Assembly: GCA_004010835.2 (NCBI GenBank)
Contig: CP030868.2
Location: forward strand, 744,001 to 808,000
Length of the DNA stretch: 64,000 nucleotides
Direction of reading: 5' to 3'
Source: Oenococcus sp. UCMA 16435
Lineage (GTDB): Bacteria > Bacillota > Bacilli > Lactobacillales > Lactobacillaceae
Shown here piece by piece: positions 9,061-17,998 of this stretch. Every line of letters begins with the position of its first letter. The first letter of the stretch is position 1. The notes under the pieces were generated by a model that saw only the letters and a program-made list of their open reading frames with translations, did not search any database and was not told where the DNA came from. Both the position numbers and the translations under genes were made by a program.

Positions 9061-11274
9061 TTAGCTTTGATTGGCAAGATTAACAAATTGTTGAATCTGA
9101 TGGTTAGAAACACCCATCATCATCAAGGCTCTCAGAGGCATATTGGTCAAAATTGCCTGATTATTTTCGTCTCCGGCCAATTGTTTCAATAGTTCATCCA
9201 ATCCACTCTTTTGCAAAGCAACTTTAAAAGTTGGTTCCCTTAGAATATCACTCAGGTAACTATCGGAACTAATTGCCTGCCTTTTATTTTCCGACCAATC
9301 GATGACCAGGTTCTTGGTTAAACGAATATCACGGCTAGAAGCGGCCAATTGGACTTGATAGGAACCGTTATCCACCTGCCATTTTTCAGTTTTAGGATTA
9401 TACCAGCTGAAAGATCTTTTATCCAAGGTGATTTTGGCCTGCTTTGTCTGGCCTGGATTCAGAGAAACTTTGACAAAACCTTTCAGTTCTTTAGGCGGTT
9501 TTTCAATTTTACTGGTCTGATTGGACAGATAAAGTTGAGCTATTTCCTTGCCTGCGACCGAACCGGTATTCTTAATTTCAAAACTAACAGTTACCTGCCG
9601 ATCACTTTTTAAAAGTTCCAGTTTCCTGTAATCAAAAGTTGTATAACTCAATCCATAGCCAAAGGGAAAAAGAACTTCCTGCTTTTTCTTATCGTAATAA
9701 CGATAGCCAGCAAAGAGCCCTTCATGATAATTCTCCTCGTTCTGATCAGCATTAAAAGCTAAATAAGTCGGATTGTCGGATAACTTAATTGGAAAGCTTT
9801 CAGCTAACTTACCCGAAGGGTTAACATGACCAAATAGAACATCCCAAGTAGACTGGCCAACGGCTTCACCAGCCAGATAAGTCTCGACGATCGCACCAAC
9901 TTTTCCAACCCAAGGCATTTCAAGAGCCGAACCGTTTTCTAAAACAACAATTATTTTTTTATTAACGGCGGCCAATCGTTCAATTAAATGATTTTGGTTG
10001 TCCGGCAAACTGATTGTCTGCTTGTCAAAGCCTTCCGACTCATAAGAACTTGGAAAACCGGCAAAAACAACTATCTGGTCAACCTGCTTTGCCAGATCAA
10101 CTGCCGCTTGTTCGGACTGCCGATCAATTTGACCAGAATCTATTTGATACCCTGCTTGATAAGCTGTCTTTGGCAAAGCCTTCCGAACGGTTTTTAAAGG
10201 ACTGATTGCTTTATATGCATTGACATGAGCACTGCCGGATCCCTGATAACGCGGTTTTTCGGCCAGTTGTCCAATCACAGCCAAAGACTGGTCCGGTTTA
10301 AGCGGCAAAAGCTGCTGTTCGTTTTTTAATAGAACGATGCTTTCGTCGGCCAGTTGGCGAGCAAACTGATGCTGTTTTTCCAGATCATAAGAAACAACAG
10401 TTTTGCTTTGTGGCTGCCATTTTTCAACCATTTGGATCACTCTTAAAACAGCCCGATCCAAAATTTTCTCATCCAGCTTGCCGTTGTTAACAGCCTCGAC
10501 AATCTCTGTAGTTGATTCGGCCCCTTTGCCTGGCATTTCTAAATCCAAGCCGGCTTTCAAGGCTGCAACATGATCACTGACAGCACCCCAATCAGACATC
10601 ACCAGACCTTTAAATCCCCATTGTTCTCTTAGAATTTGAGTCAGCAAGCGCTGGTTTTGCGAATTAAGGGTACCATTAATCGCATTATAAGAACACATAA
10701 TCGTTGCCGGATGAGCTGTTTTAACAACCTTCTCAAAAGCCGAAAGATATAGTTCGTGCAGACTGCGTTGATCAATATTGGAAGAAGCTGTAAAACGCTG
10801 GTTTTCCCGATTATTAGCGGCAAAATGTTTTAAACTGACGCCAACACCGGTTTCCTGGACACCTTGAACATAGGAACTGGCTAATTCACCGATAAGATAA
10901 GGATCTTCGGAAAAATATTCAAAATTGCGCCCAGCCAAAGGACTTCTTTTTAAATTAATTCCGGGACCCAATAGAATTCCAACTCGTTCAGCCTTGGCTG
11001 CCTGGCCAAGGTTTCTGCCTAATTCCTGCAGTAACGCGCAATCAAACGAATTGGCCGTCAAAGAAGAAGAAGGGAAATTAACTGCAACAACGCTTTTATT
11101 TAGACCCAAAGCATCGGAAGTATCAGCCTGTTTTCTCAAACCGGACGGCCCATCGGAAACCATCATTCTATCCAAGCCAGGAACTTGAGCCGTAAACCAA
11201 AAGTCTTTGCCGGAAACAAGATCGGCTTTTTCTTTTAAAGATAATCCTGAAATAATTGAAGTAATTTTAGACAA
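9061..11274 (-). CDS. Family 3 glycoside hydrolase (beta-glucosidase / broad aryl-glycosidase)
   Basis: A 737-residue retaining GH3 enzyme. The (beta/alpha)8 domain carries KHF (149-151) and the nucleophile Asp228 in VMSDWGAV; the second domain carries ESEGFDK (412-418), the likely acid/base loop; a fibronectin III-like domain follows (about 555-640), then a short C-terminal tail. There is no signal peptide, so the enzyme is intracellular. The start is a TTG at 11274 with AAGGAG 6 nt upstream; a longer ATG frame from 11310 runs through that site. A GH3 enzyme of O. oeni acting on wine aroma glycosides is known, and this fits it. It lies 93 bp after the MFS gene and may belong to the abfA operon. 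Confidence 0.9.
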   Translation of the reverse strand: MSKITSIISGLSLKEKADLVSGKDFWFTAQVPGLDRMMVSDGPSGLRKQADTSDALGLNKSVVAVNFPSSSLTANSFDCALLQELGRNLGQAAKAERVGILLGPGINLKRSPLAGRNFEYFSEDPYLIGELASSYVQGVQETGVGVSLKHFAANNRENQRFTASSNIDQRSLHELYLSAFEKVVKTAHPATIMCSYNAINGTLNSQNQRLLTQILREQWGFKGLVMSDWGAVSDHVAALKAGLDLEMPGKGAESTTEIVEAVNNGKLDEKILDRAVLRVIQMVEKWQPQSKTVVSYDLEKQHQFARQLADESIVLLKNEQQLLPLKPDQSLAVIGQLAEKPRYQGSGSAHVNAYKAISPLKTVRKALPKTAYQAGYQIDSGQIDRQSEQAAVDLAKQVDQIVVFAGFPSSYESEGFDKQTISLPDNQNHLIERLAAVNKKIIVVLENGSALEMPWVGKVGAIVETYLAGEAVGQSTWDVLFGHVNPSGKLAESFPIKLSDNPTYLAFNADQNEENYHEGLFAGYRYYDKKKQEVLFPFGYGLSYTTFDYRKLELLKSDRQVTVSFEIKNTGSVAGKEIAQLYLSNQTSKIEKPPKELKGFVKVSLNPGQTKQAKITLDKRSFSWYNPKTEKWQVDNGSYQVQLAASSRDIRLTKNLVIDWSENKRQAISSDSYLSDILREPTFKVALQKSGLDELLKQLAGDENNQAILTNMPLRALMMMGVSNHQIQQFVNLANQS

Positions 11275-11367
11275 ATTAGACTCCTTTTTAAAAATAATAA
11301 TTTTTGTCAAAATAAATATTTAAGAGAAAATTTAACGAATTTATAAATTGACGATTAAAACAAGTAC

Positions 11368-12579
11368 CTAATTATTTTCATCTACGGCTTTAGCTGTGTT
11401 TGATCCAATACTCTTTTTGAATAATGGGAAAACAAAGATAACTGCTAAAAGCCCGTAAAATAATACAGACAGGGACAATCCCTCTTTAGCACTGCTGTTG
11501 CCGATTGTGCTGGATATAATCGATACAATATACGGAGAAAAGAAAGCGCCTAAATTACATGCAACCATTGCCAATGATACTGATAAGTTTTTTGATGCAG
11601 CGTTGACGTTATCGAATATTACCCCGTACAAATAAGATATAAGCATACTATAGCCAATATATACAAGTGAAGTTCCAACTGTAAAGAGAACCATTCCGCT
11701 ACTATAAGCAACACCGGCAAAGCCAAGAGCAACAACCGCGCTGGAAAAAATAGGAGTTACAGTTTTCAAATGAACGTAAACTCTTCCATATAGGAAGCCA
11801 CTCACTGCGCCTAGCAAGCCGCCAATCGTTAATGCAGCTCCGAGAAAAGCGGCGTTCTTAATATTCTGTTCAGTCAGGAATTCGCTTGTTTTCGTTGCTA
11901 TGTTCATTAGAAAAACAAACATGAAAAACATACTAATAACCGACAGAATAACAGTCGAATTAAGCTTTATTTTATTTTTTTCCTCTGAATTCAACGCAGA
12001 ACTATCGTTAATAACTTTTTTAGTTGGTTCGGGAACATTGAAATAAAATACGAGCAGAATTGGAATCGATAAAGCATAAACCAAATACGCGTAATGCCAA
12101 TTATAACTTACTAAAATTCCAGCCAGGAAGGTTGTTAAGGCCGATCCGATCGCCGAAGTAGCTGTTTGAAAACCTAAAAGTTTTTTCTGTTCGACTCCGG
12201 TAAAAAAGTCGCTAATCAAACCAACAGCAAGTGTGTTATAAGTTCCGACTCCAGCGCCCAATAAAAATCGGCAAAAAATTATAGCCGGAAAGCTGGTTGC
12301 GAAAGCAGGCAAGACCCCTCCGATAAATGCCATAGAAAGACCCAATAAGACGGTCTTCTTTTTTCCAATTAGTTTAATAACAAAATTACTAAGTAAAATG
12401 AACAGCAACATTGAAAATGATGGAATTGTTACAAGGGATTCAACTGTTGTTGCACTAACATTAGAAAAAGTTGCCTCCATCGGCGCAACGGTTACTGAAA
12501 TAGCCGTTGCATCGCTTATTAGCAAAGAAGTTGCCAATATTCCAAGCTTTAAACCTAAATTATTTGTTTTTTTGTCCAT
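11368..12579 (-). CDS. MFS transporter of the glycoside region
   Basis: A 403-residue major facilitator protein with about twelve membrane helices and the usual inter-helix motif remnants (FVIKLIGKKKTVLLGL after TM2, RFLLGAGVGTYN in TM4). A central cytoplasmic loop is near residues 195-215. It is 26 bp downstream of the arabinofuranosidase gene on the same strand, so arabinosides or short arabino-oligosaccharides are the likely cargo; this is inference. It is clearly related to the MFS gene at 16542-17753. GAGGT precedes its ATG. Confidence 0.85.
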   Translation of the reverse strand: MDKKTNNLGLKLGILATSLLISDATAISVTVAPMEATFSNVSATTVESLVTIPSFSMLLFILLSNFVIKLIGKKKTVLLGLSMAFIGGVLPAFATSFPAIIFCRFLLGAGVGTYNTLAVGLISDFFTGVEQKKLLGFQTATSAIGSALTTFLAGILVSYNWHYAYLVYALSIPILLVFYFNVPEPTKKVINDSSALNSEEKNKIKLNSTVILSVISMFFMFVFLMNIATKTSEFLTEQNIKNAAFLGAALTIGGLLGAVSGFLYGRVYVHLKTVTPIFSSAVVALGFAGVAYSSGMVLFTVGTSLVYIGYSMLISYLYGVIFDNVNAASKNLSVSLAMVACNLGAFFSPYIVSIISSTIGNSSAKEGLSLSVLFYGLLAVIFVFPLFKKSIGSNTAKAVDENN

Positions 12580-12605
12580 GCTTATATACCTCTAAAGAAC
12601 ACTTT

Positions 12606-14129
12606 TCAATTAACTGTTTTTATGTGAAAAACATTTACTGAAGCCGGCGATAACTCTAAAGCTATTTCTCCTTTACTAAAATCTTTAACTTCCGTTTGCT
12701 GCATTCTAATTTGATCAGGTTTATCGGACGAATTAAAATCTGTGGGATGATTCGATTTCAGAAAATCTTTAGTAACGTTTTTGATTTCTTTATTTAATTC
12801 GACTGTTAGCTTGACCTGATCATTTAAATTAGCGTTAATAACATCAAGAATAATTTCTCCATCTTTTTTTGAGGCAAAAGTATAAACGTTTTTTTGGTCC
12901 TGATTAGTCTGAATTCTCAAAGCAGAATTGCCTCTATGCGCCTTATACATCATGAAAACATCATAGTTCGGCGTCAAAATTGTCTGATCGCCTTCAGTCA
13001 ATATCAGCGAGTTTAAAACGTTAATTGTTTGAGCAACACAAGCCATTGATACTTTATCGGAATTTTTTTGCAAAATGTCCAGCATAAGAGCCGTTGAAAT
13101 TGCATCTCGCATCGTGACCTCTTGTTTTAATGCCGGTTTGGCGGTAAAGGCAGTTCTATGCCAATTGCCCCATTCCCCGACCACCAAATCGATTCGGTCA
13201 AGTCTATGATCCAGCGACGATTCAGGCTGAGGTATATTTTGCAAACCTTCTTTGATCAAATCGGCTTGTTGGTTGATAATCTGATCTAATTCCTGAGTCC
13301 CATTAATAACCCGGTACCAATCATCTTCGCCAAAATCTGTCGGAGTATCGGACTCGTGTTCAATGTTCCAGTTGTAAAAGTGCAGATCCATAGCATTAAT
13401 ACCCGGTTGTCGATAACGAGAAAAAGCTTTCAAGAAATCTTTTGTCCACTCCACACGTTCTATCGACTTATTGCCATCAGGACCGCTTGCAATTTTATAG
13501 ATTGGGTTCTTATCAAAAATGCTTTTTTGGAAAGTCGGCATTGCCGATGCATATTCCCGATATTTATCGGCATACATTTCCGGCGTCATTGATCCGCCGC
13601 CGCCCCAAACTTCATTACCAATTCCCCAATATTTAACGGCATATGGGTCAGCATGTCCATTGTCTTTTCGTTGATCCGATAATGAAGTTTTTTCATCGCG
13701 ATTGCAATACTCCATCCAGTCCTTCATTTCTTGAACACTGCCGCTGAGCATATTTATATTGAACCAAGGCTGTGAACCGATTAATTCACAGAATTCCATA
13801 AATTCATCTGTTCCAAACGAATGTCGATCCTTTTGATAAGTTCCAAAATTTTCATTAAAGGAAACAGGACGATCTTTTTGTGGACCAATCCCATCCTGCC
13901 AATGATAGGTGTCGGCATAACATCCACCAGGCCAGCGAACTACCGGCGGAGCAAGTTTCTTTAAAGCATCAATGGTTCCTTTTCGCATTCCATCGATGTT
14001 TGGAATTTTTGAATCTCTGCCTACCCAGATTCCTTCATCAATGCAATTCCCTAAAAATTCGATAAACTGACCATGCAAATTAGGATTAATTTTTCCATAA
14101 GTATTTTGATCATCAATATTTATCTTCAT
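12606..14129 (-). CDS. abfA: Alpha-L-arabinofuranosidase, GH51
   Basis: A 507-residue intracellular GH51 enzyme that releases terminal arabinofuranose from arabinosides and arabino-oligosaccharides. The acid/base Glu173 lies in GIGNEVWGG and the nucleophile Glu319 in VVGEWGNWH; the N-terminal HGQFIEFLGNCIDEGIW and RWPGGCYADTYHW stretches are typical. A C-terminal beta-sandwich follows from about residue 380. Its strong AAGGAGG is 10 nt before the ATG. It is the first gene of a likely abfA-MFS(-GH3) operon under a cre-overlapped promoter and lies divergent to an AraC regulator. Confidence 0.95.
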   Translation of the reverse strand: MKINIDDQNTYGKINPNLHGQFIEFLGNCIDEGIWVGRDSKIPNIDGMRKGTIDALKKLAPPVVRWPGGCYADTYHWQDGIGPQKDRPVSFNENFGTYQKDRHSFGTDEFMEFCELIGSQPWFNINMLSGSVQEMKDWMEYCNRDEKTSLSDQRKDNGHADPYAVKYWGIGNEVWGGGGSMTPEMYADKYREYASAMPTFQKSIFDKNPIYKIASGPDGNKSIERVEWTKDFLKAFSRYRQPGINAMDLHFYNWNIEHESDTPTDFGEDDWYRVINGTQELDQIINQQADLIKEGLQNIPQPESSLDHRLDRIDLVVGEWGNWHRTAFTAKPALKQEVTMRDAISTALMLDILQKNSDKVSMACVAQTINVLNSLILTEGDQTILTPNYDVFMMYKAHRGNSALRIQTNQDQKNVYTFASKKDGEIILDVINANLNDQVKLTVELNKEIKNVTKDFLKSNHPTDFNSSDKPDQIRMQQTEVKDFSKGEIALELSPASVNVFHIKTVN

Positions 14130-14167
14130 AGATTTATTGCCTCCTTACGAAATCTATGGTAATAATA

Positions 14168-14182
14168 ATGTAAGCGTTTTAA
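14168..14182 (-). promoter_or_regulatory. cre-like CcpA site at the abfA promoter
   Basis: ATGTAAGCGTTTTAA matches the Gram-positive cre consensus WTGNAANCGNWWNCA at 14 of 15 positions. It covers the end of the -10 and the expected transcription start of abfA, where CcpA would repress. CcpA itself is not in the window. Confidence 0.65.
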
Positions 14183-14208
14183 TATAAGAATTTTAAACAG
14201 ATTATCAA
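14181..14208 (-). promoter_or_regulatory. abfA promoter
   Basis: On the reverse strand TTGATA (14208-14203) and TATATT (14186-14181) are separated by 16 nt, a good sigma-A promoter for abfA. Beyond it, ATGC/GCAT/ATGC elements at 14215-14237 could be AraC half-sites, but this is weak. Confidence 0.6.
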
Positions 14209-14284
14209 ATTTTTATGCTAAATCGGCATGAAAATGCGCTAATCAGAACTCAATTAAACTTAAATTCTTAAGAAGGCTCAGTCA

Positions 14285-15448
14285 TTGAAAACTACATTGG
14301 ATGCCATTTTGAATCATCTTATAAGAGTGCTTCGGGTCCCAATTCGTCTATTTCAGCAGGACCGTTTAATTCAATACTGGGGCCACCCTCCACATTCAGA
14401 TAAAATAATCAATGATCATGAATTAATCAATCAAATACTGCTTAATTCAAGCAAAAAATTTCCATATTTAAAATATTTATCCCAGCAAAAAATTCTTGCA
14501 GTAATTTCCGGCAAAAACGTTAAATATGTCATTGGCCCGGTGACTATCAATGATTCCTCTGAAAAAGCACAGGCAGCTATTAAAATCGACAATCCCGGCT
14601 ATTCGACAGAATTTTTATTCGAAGAACTAAATTTACTTCAAAACGCAATTCATGGAAGCGACCTTCAAAATTCGGATATCTTTATCGATAATCACTTGAG
14701 CAAGAGCAAAATTCAAAATAACGATACTCAAATAGCCCGGTATTCCAGCGATAACCAAGAAAACGAGTTTGTTCATAACCCTTACGACCAAGAAGTGAGA
14801 GAACTTCGCAGCGTAACCGAGGGTAATTTATCAGCATTGAATGAAAGCATTCACGAATCATATGAAGGCAGGTTTGCTACACTTGGACCAACAAAATTGC
14901 GTTCTCTGAAAAATCTGGCAATTGTAGATCTGGCATTACTGGCACGGGCAGCGATTAAAGGAGGAATTGATTACGAACAATCATTTACAATAAATGATCA
15001 ATACATTCGATCAGTCGAACAAGCCAGCAATGTTCAAGACGTTACCGCTTTAAGTTTGCAAGCGAAAATTCAATATACCGAGTTGGTTCATAAAATTCAT
15101 TATCCAATTGAAAAAACAAAAACTAATCTAATCATTAAACGCTGTAAAAAATATATTCAGACTCATCTGCATAATAAAATCCACCTCGATAAACTGGCTA
15201 GATATTGCAATGTTAGCGAACCATATTTATCTAAGCTATTTCACAGTACTCAACAAACAACCATAAACGAATACATTCAAAAAGAAAAAATCGAAGCAAG
15301 TAAACGCGATTTAATTTATACAGACTCACCAATTAACACGATTGCTCTTAATTTTGGCTACGCCTCGACCAGCCATTACGGAAGCATGTTCAAAAGAATT
15401 AACGGCATGACACCGCTTAAATATCGCAACACATTCGGTAAAGTTTGA
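14285..15448 (+). CDS. AraC-family regulator, divergent from abfA
   Basis: A 387-residue regulator. The C-terminal ~100 residues (about 285-385) form the two helix-turn-helix AraC domain, with IHLDKLARYCNVSEPYLSKL as first motif and SPINTIALNFGYASTSHYG as second. The long N-terminal part has no cupin signature that I recognise and is probably a ligand-sensing domain; its ligand is unknown. The start appears to be TTG at 14285 with AAGG 10 nt upstream. Its divergent position suggests it controls abfA and its transporter. It ends before a strong terminator. Confidence 0.85.
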   Translation: MKTTLDAILNHLIRVLRVPIRLFQQDRLIQYWGHPPHSDKIINDHELINQILLNSSKKFPYLKYLSQQKILAVISGKNVKYVIGPVTINDSSEKAQAAIKIDNPGYSTEFLFEELNLLQNAIHGSDLQNSDIFIDNHLSKSKIQNNDTQIARYSSDNQENEFVHNPYDQEVRELRSVTEGNLSALNESIHESYEGRFATLGPTKLRSLKNLAIVDLALLARAAIKGGIDYEQSFTINDQYIRSVEQASNVQDVTALSLQAKIQYTELVHKIHYPIEKTKTNLIIKRCKKYIQTHLHNKIHLDKLARYCNVSEPYLSKLFHSTQQTTINEYIQKEKIEASKRDLIYTDSPINTIALNFGYASTSHYGSMFKRINGMTPLKYRNTFGKV

Positions 15449-15500
15449 TAACGATTTTAGTAATGAGCAGGTTCATTAAAAAATTGACATAGGAATAATA

Positions 15501-15535
15501 AAACAAAAGAATTCTCTTTTAGAATTCTTTTGTTT
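15501..15535. terminator. Bidirectional terminator between the AraC gene and the esterase gene
   Basis: A perfect 15-bp stem (AAACAAAAGAATTCT and its complement) with the 5-nt loop CTTTT. A- and T-runs on both sides make it usable from both strands. Confidence 0.88.
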
Positions 15536-15598
15536 GAATATGTCTTATAAGAAAGCACCTAAAAACAAATAAATAAATTTAGCGATTTCTTTACAAAC

Positions 15599-16486
15599 TT
15601 AGAGATGCTGACAAAAGAAATCTGCTTCAAGATCATTGCATTCTTTAGCCAAATCATCTTTTTGATTAAGATGAAAAACATGTCCTTCCGGATGTTGATC
15701 ATCCCCAAAAACACGTTGTTGGACATTCACACCGACTTTTTTAAGCTTGACTGCCAACTGAAGAGACTGCCGTTTTAAGAAATCATCTACAGCCGTGACA
15801 ACATAAACCGGGGGGAAATCTTTTGTCAAATATTCTTCCGTATGCAATTGTTGTCCCCATTTTTCCAAGGCATGTTCGCCAAAATAAGCTTCAACCTCTC
15901 CATCCTCTGGCAGACTTTCCGGGTCAGTCAGAAAAGAGAGAGCAGAATTCAATCCAGCTGCCAGAATTTTTAATTTTGGCAAATCGTAATCAAATAATTT
16001 TTTAAAATCCGGATTGCTGAGAATTGTCAAATATTGTTCAGCCAGTTGGCCCCCGGCGCTATCGCCAACAACAAAGACTGACTGCGTATCCAAACCGTAA
16101 TCCCGAGCGTGATTGCCGAGCCAATTCATCATTTCATTAACATCATCCAAAGCGGCTGGGTAAGGATGATCAGGCGCTAAACGGTAATTAAAATTAATAA
16201 CGCCAAAACCACGTTGAGCCATTCCTAAACAGTAAAACTGATACCCTTCTTTGTTTCCATAGAAGAAGCCGCCGCCATGAATACTAATAATCATTGGAAT
16301 TGGAAGGGCTTGATTTTCCGGCAAATATATGTCGAATAAGTTATCTTCACCATGGGACCCGTAACTCAAATTATCATAACGTTTAATACCCTTTGGCGAA
16401 GTCGACAAGCCTTCATCGCGTTTAGCATCGGCTTTTGTCCATTCCTGCTTAAATTTTTCAATTTTTTTTAAAACTATTTCTGACAT
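15599..16486 (-). CDS. Alpha/beta-hydrolase, GDXG (HSL-like) carboxylesterase
   Basis: A 295-residue hydrolase of the hormone-sensitive-lipase type. The oxyanion motif HGGG is at 70-73 and the nucleophile Ser143 in GDSAGG; the acid is likely in TAVDDFL and the catalytic His in the C-terminal HPEGHVFHL. There is no signal peptide. AGGATG precedes the ATG. It is downstream of an MFS gene in the glycoside region, so removal of acyl groups from imported plant glycosides is plausible; this is inference, as the family is promiscuous. Confidence 0.88.
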   Translation of the reverse strand: MSEIVLKKIEKFKQEWTKADAKRDEGLSTSPKGIKRYDNLSYGSHGEDNLFDIYLPENQALPIPMIISIHGGGFFYGNKEGYQFYCLGMAQRGFGVINFNYRLAPDHPYPAALDDVNEMMNWLGNHARDYGLDTQSVFVVGDSAGGQLAEQYLTILSNPDFKKLFDYDLPKLKILAAGLNSALSFLTDPESLPEDGEVEAYFGEHALEKWGQQLHTEEYLTKDFPPVYVVTAVDDFLKRQSLQLAVKLKKVGVNVQQRVFGDDQHPEGHVFHLNQKDDLAKECNDLEADFFCQHL

Positions 16487-16541
16487 TTTTCATCCTGATT
16501 TTTATTTTGTTTGTATGAAATTTAAATTAAAAACGATCGGC

Positions 16542-17753
16542 TTAAACAATTTCTTTTTTGTTCCTCATTTTCACAGAAAATACTGAAAGAATTGATACTA
16601 CGAACATAATAATAAATGCAATCATCGCAACCTGCATACTCGACTGAGCGCCAGCTGTCCAAATTAGTCCTCCGAGAAAATTTAAAATTGTCGGGCAGGC
16701 GAAAACACCAATATTGGTAGTAACCAGCAAAACAGTAGAAGCCAAATTTTCTGAATTCTTTGGAGCAACCTTAGCCATCCAGACATAAATCGAGGGCACC
16801 ATAAGTCCAAAACCAACGCCGGAAACAATCGCGCCTAGGCCGACCAACAGCAAATTATCGCCAAAAGCTATCAATGAAAATCCAAGGGCAGCGAATAAAA
16901 ATCCTGTAGATAAAGTGAGATTCTTTAGGAATTTACTTACTTTGCCATAAACAGCACCAACCGGAATACCAAATAAAGTTGTAATTCCGTTTAAAACGGA
17001 TACTTGACTCAAAGTTCCGATTTTTTTAGCTGTCACCAAGGCTGGAAGCTGAAGCTGTGAAGCTAGGAAAAATGCAAAAACCAAAAAAATCAAAGCTGCT
17101 AATCCCCAAACTGGAGGATTAATTGTCTGTTTGCCCGAATTTGAAGATAGTTGTTTTTCCGAAGAAGAACTACTTTTCCTCTCATTTATTAATTGTCTCG
17201 GAATACAAAAAATGAATAAAACCATAATCGGCAAGGCAATCAAATAAATCAGAAAAGTCTGATGCCAGCCCAAAGTAACCAGCCAGCTGACAAGGAATGC
17301 TCCCAAAGCGGCACCCAGTGATCCGGTTGCACCTTGAAATCCCATCATCGTCGATAGTTCATCCCCGTTATAAAATCTCGCAATAAGGCTAACGCACATA
17401 GAATTGAAAAGACCGATTCCGGATCCCAAAAGGAATCTCGAAACAAACACAAGTACATAATTGTTTGAAAAAACCGGAATCATGCCCGCCACAAGTGCAA
17501 GTGATAGACCGAAAATTACTGTATTCTTTCCCCCGATCAGCTTGATAACAAAGGGGCTTAGAAAAAGAAAAACAATGATTCCAAAATTCGGTACCGTTAC
17601 CAAGGTTTCAACAGCAGTCTCTGTCTGACCTTTAAAAGATCCATACATCAATGGCAAAGCCGATGAAATAGCGGGAGCAATCATCGTCATCAATGAAATT
17701 GAAAGAATGGATAGTTTGAATAACGGTCTGTGAACTATGTTCTCTTCTTGCAT
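16542..17753 (-). CDS. MFS transporter upstream of the esterase
   Basis: A 403-residue transporter with about twelve helices, related along its length to the MFS protein at 11368-12579 (compare VETLVTVPNFG and FVIKLIGGKNTV with VESLVTIPSFS and FVIKLIGKKKTV). A Ser-rich loop lies near residues 195-210 (KSSSSSEKQLSSNSG). The ATG at 17753 has GGAGGT 8 nt upstream; the longer frame begins with a TTG inside that Shine-Dalgarno sequence. It is first in a two-gene unit with the esterase and divergent to an AraC regulator. Cargo unknown, probably a sugar or glycoside. Confidence 0.85.
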   Translation of the reverse strand: MQEENIVHRPLFKLSILSISLMTMIAPAISSALPLMYGSFKGQTETAVETLVTVPNFGIIVFLFLSPFVIKLIGGKNTVIFGLSLALVAGMIPVFSNNYVLVFVSRFLLGSGIGLFNSMCVSLIARFYNGDELSTMMGFQGATGSLGAALGAFLVSWLVTLGWHQTFLIYLIALPIMVLFIFCIPRQLINERKSSSSSEKQLSSNSGKQTINPPVWGLAALIFLVFAFFLASQLQLPALVTAKKIGTLSQVSVLNGITTLFGIPVGAVYGKVSKFLKNLTLSTGFLFAALGFSLIAFGDNLLLVGLGAIVSGVGFGLMVPSIYVWMAKVAPKNSENLASTVLLVTTNIGVFACPTILNFLGGLIWTAGAQSSMQVAMIAFIIMFVVSILSVFSVKMRNKKEIV

Positions 17754-17777
17754 GTTTTGTACCTCCAAATTAATTTC

Positions 17778-17848
17778 GTACAGGTATTTGTTTAATAATT
17801 CTTTCTATCGAGAAATTCCTAAATCTTTTTTAAGTTAATTACCTGTAC
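17778..17848. promoter_or_regulatory. Inverted 9-bp repeat GTACAGGTA / TACCTGTAC upstream of the MFS-esterase unit
   Basis: GTACAGGTA at 17778-17786 and TACCTGTAC at 17840-17848 are perfect inverted copies 53 bp apart (about six helical turns centre to centre). They flank the likely MFS promoter and may be paired operator half-sites for the divergent AraC regulator. Confidence 0.45.
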
Positions 17849-17862
17849 AAAGTTAGGTTACA

Positions 17863-17877
17863 ATGAAAGCGGTTACT
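17863..17877. promoter_or_regulatory. cre-like CcpA site in the divergent MFS / AraC region
   Basis: ATGAAAGCGGTTACT matches WTGNAANCGNWWNCA at 14 of 15 positions. It lies about 110 bp upstream of the MFS start and 120 bp upstream of the AraC gene, suggesting carbon catabolite control of this module as well. Confidence 0.6.
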
Positions 17878-17998
17878 TTAAGAGCGAGATACAACCCTCT
17901 TTCTAGTCGTTTTATGACGTATTTTTCCGTTAAGCAAAAAATATTTATGTTATTCATTTTAAAAAAGAGCACTTCAATCAATATCGAAAGCAAAACTT

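Noticed and set aside
9061..11310. Signal peptide in the GH3 enzyme from the longer start at 11310
   Set aside because: The extra residues come from reading through the ribosome-binding site and are too short and charged to be a signal peptide.
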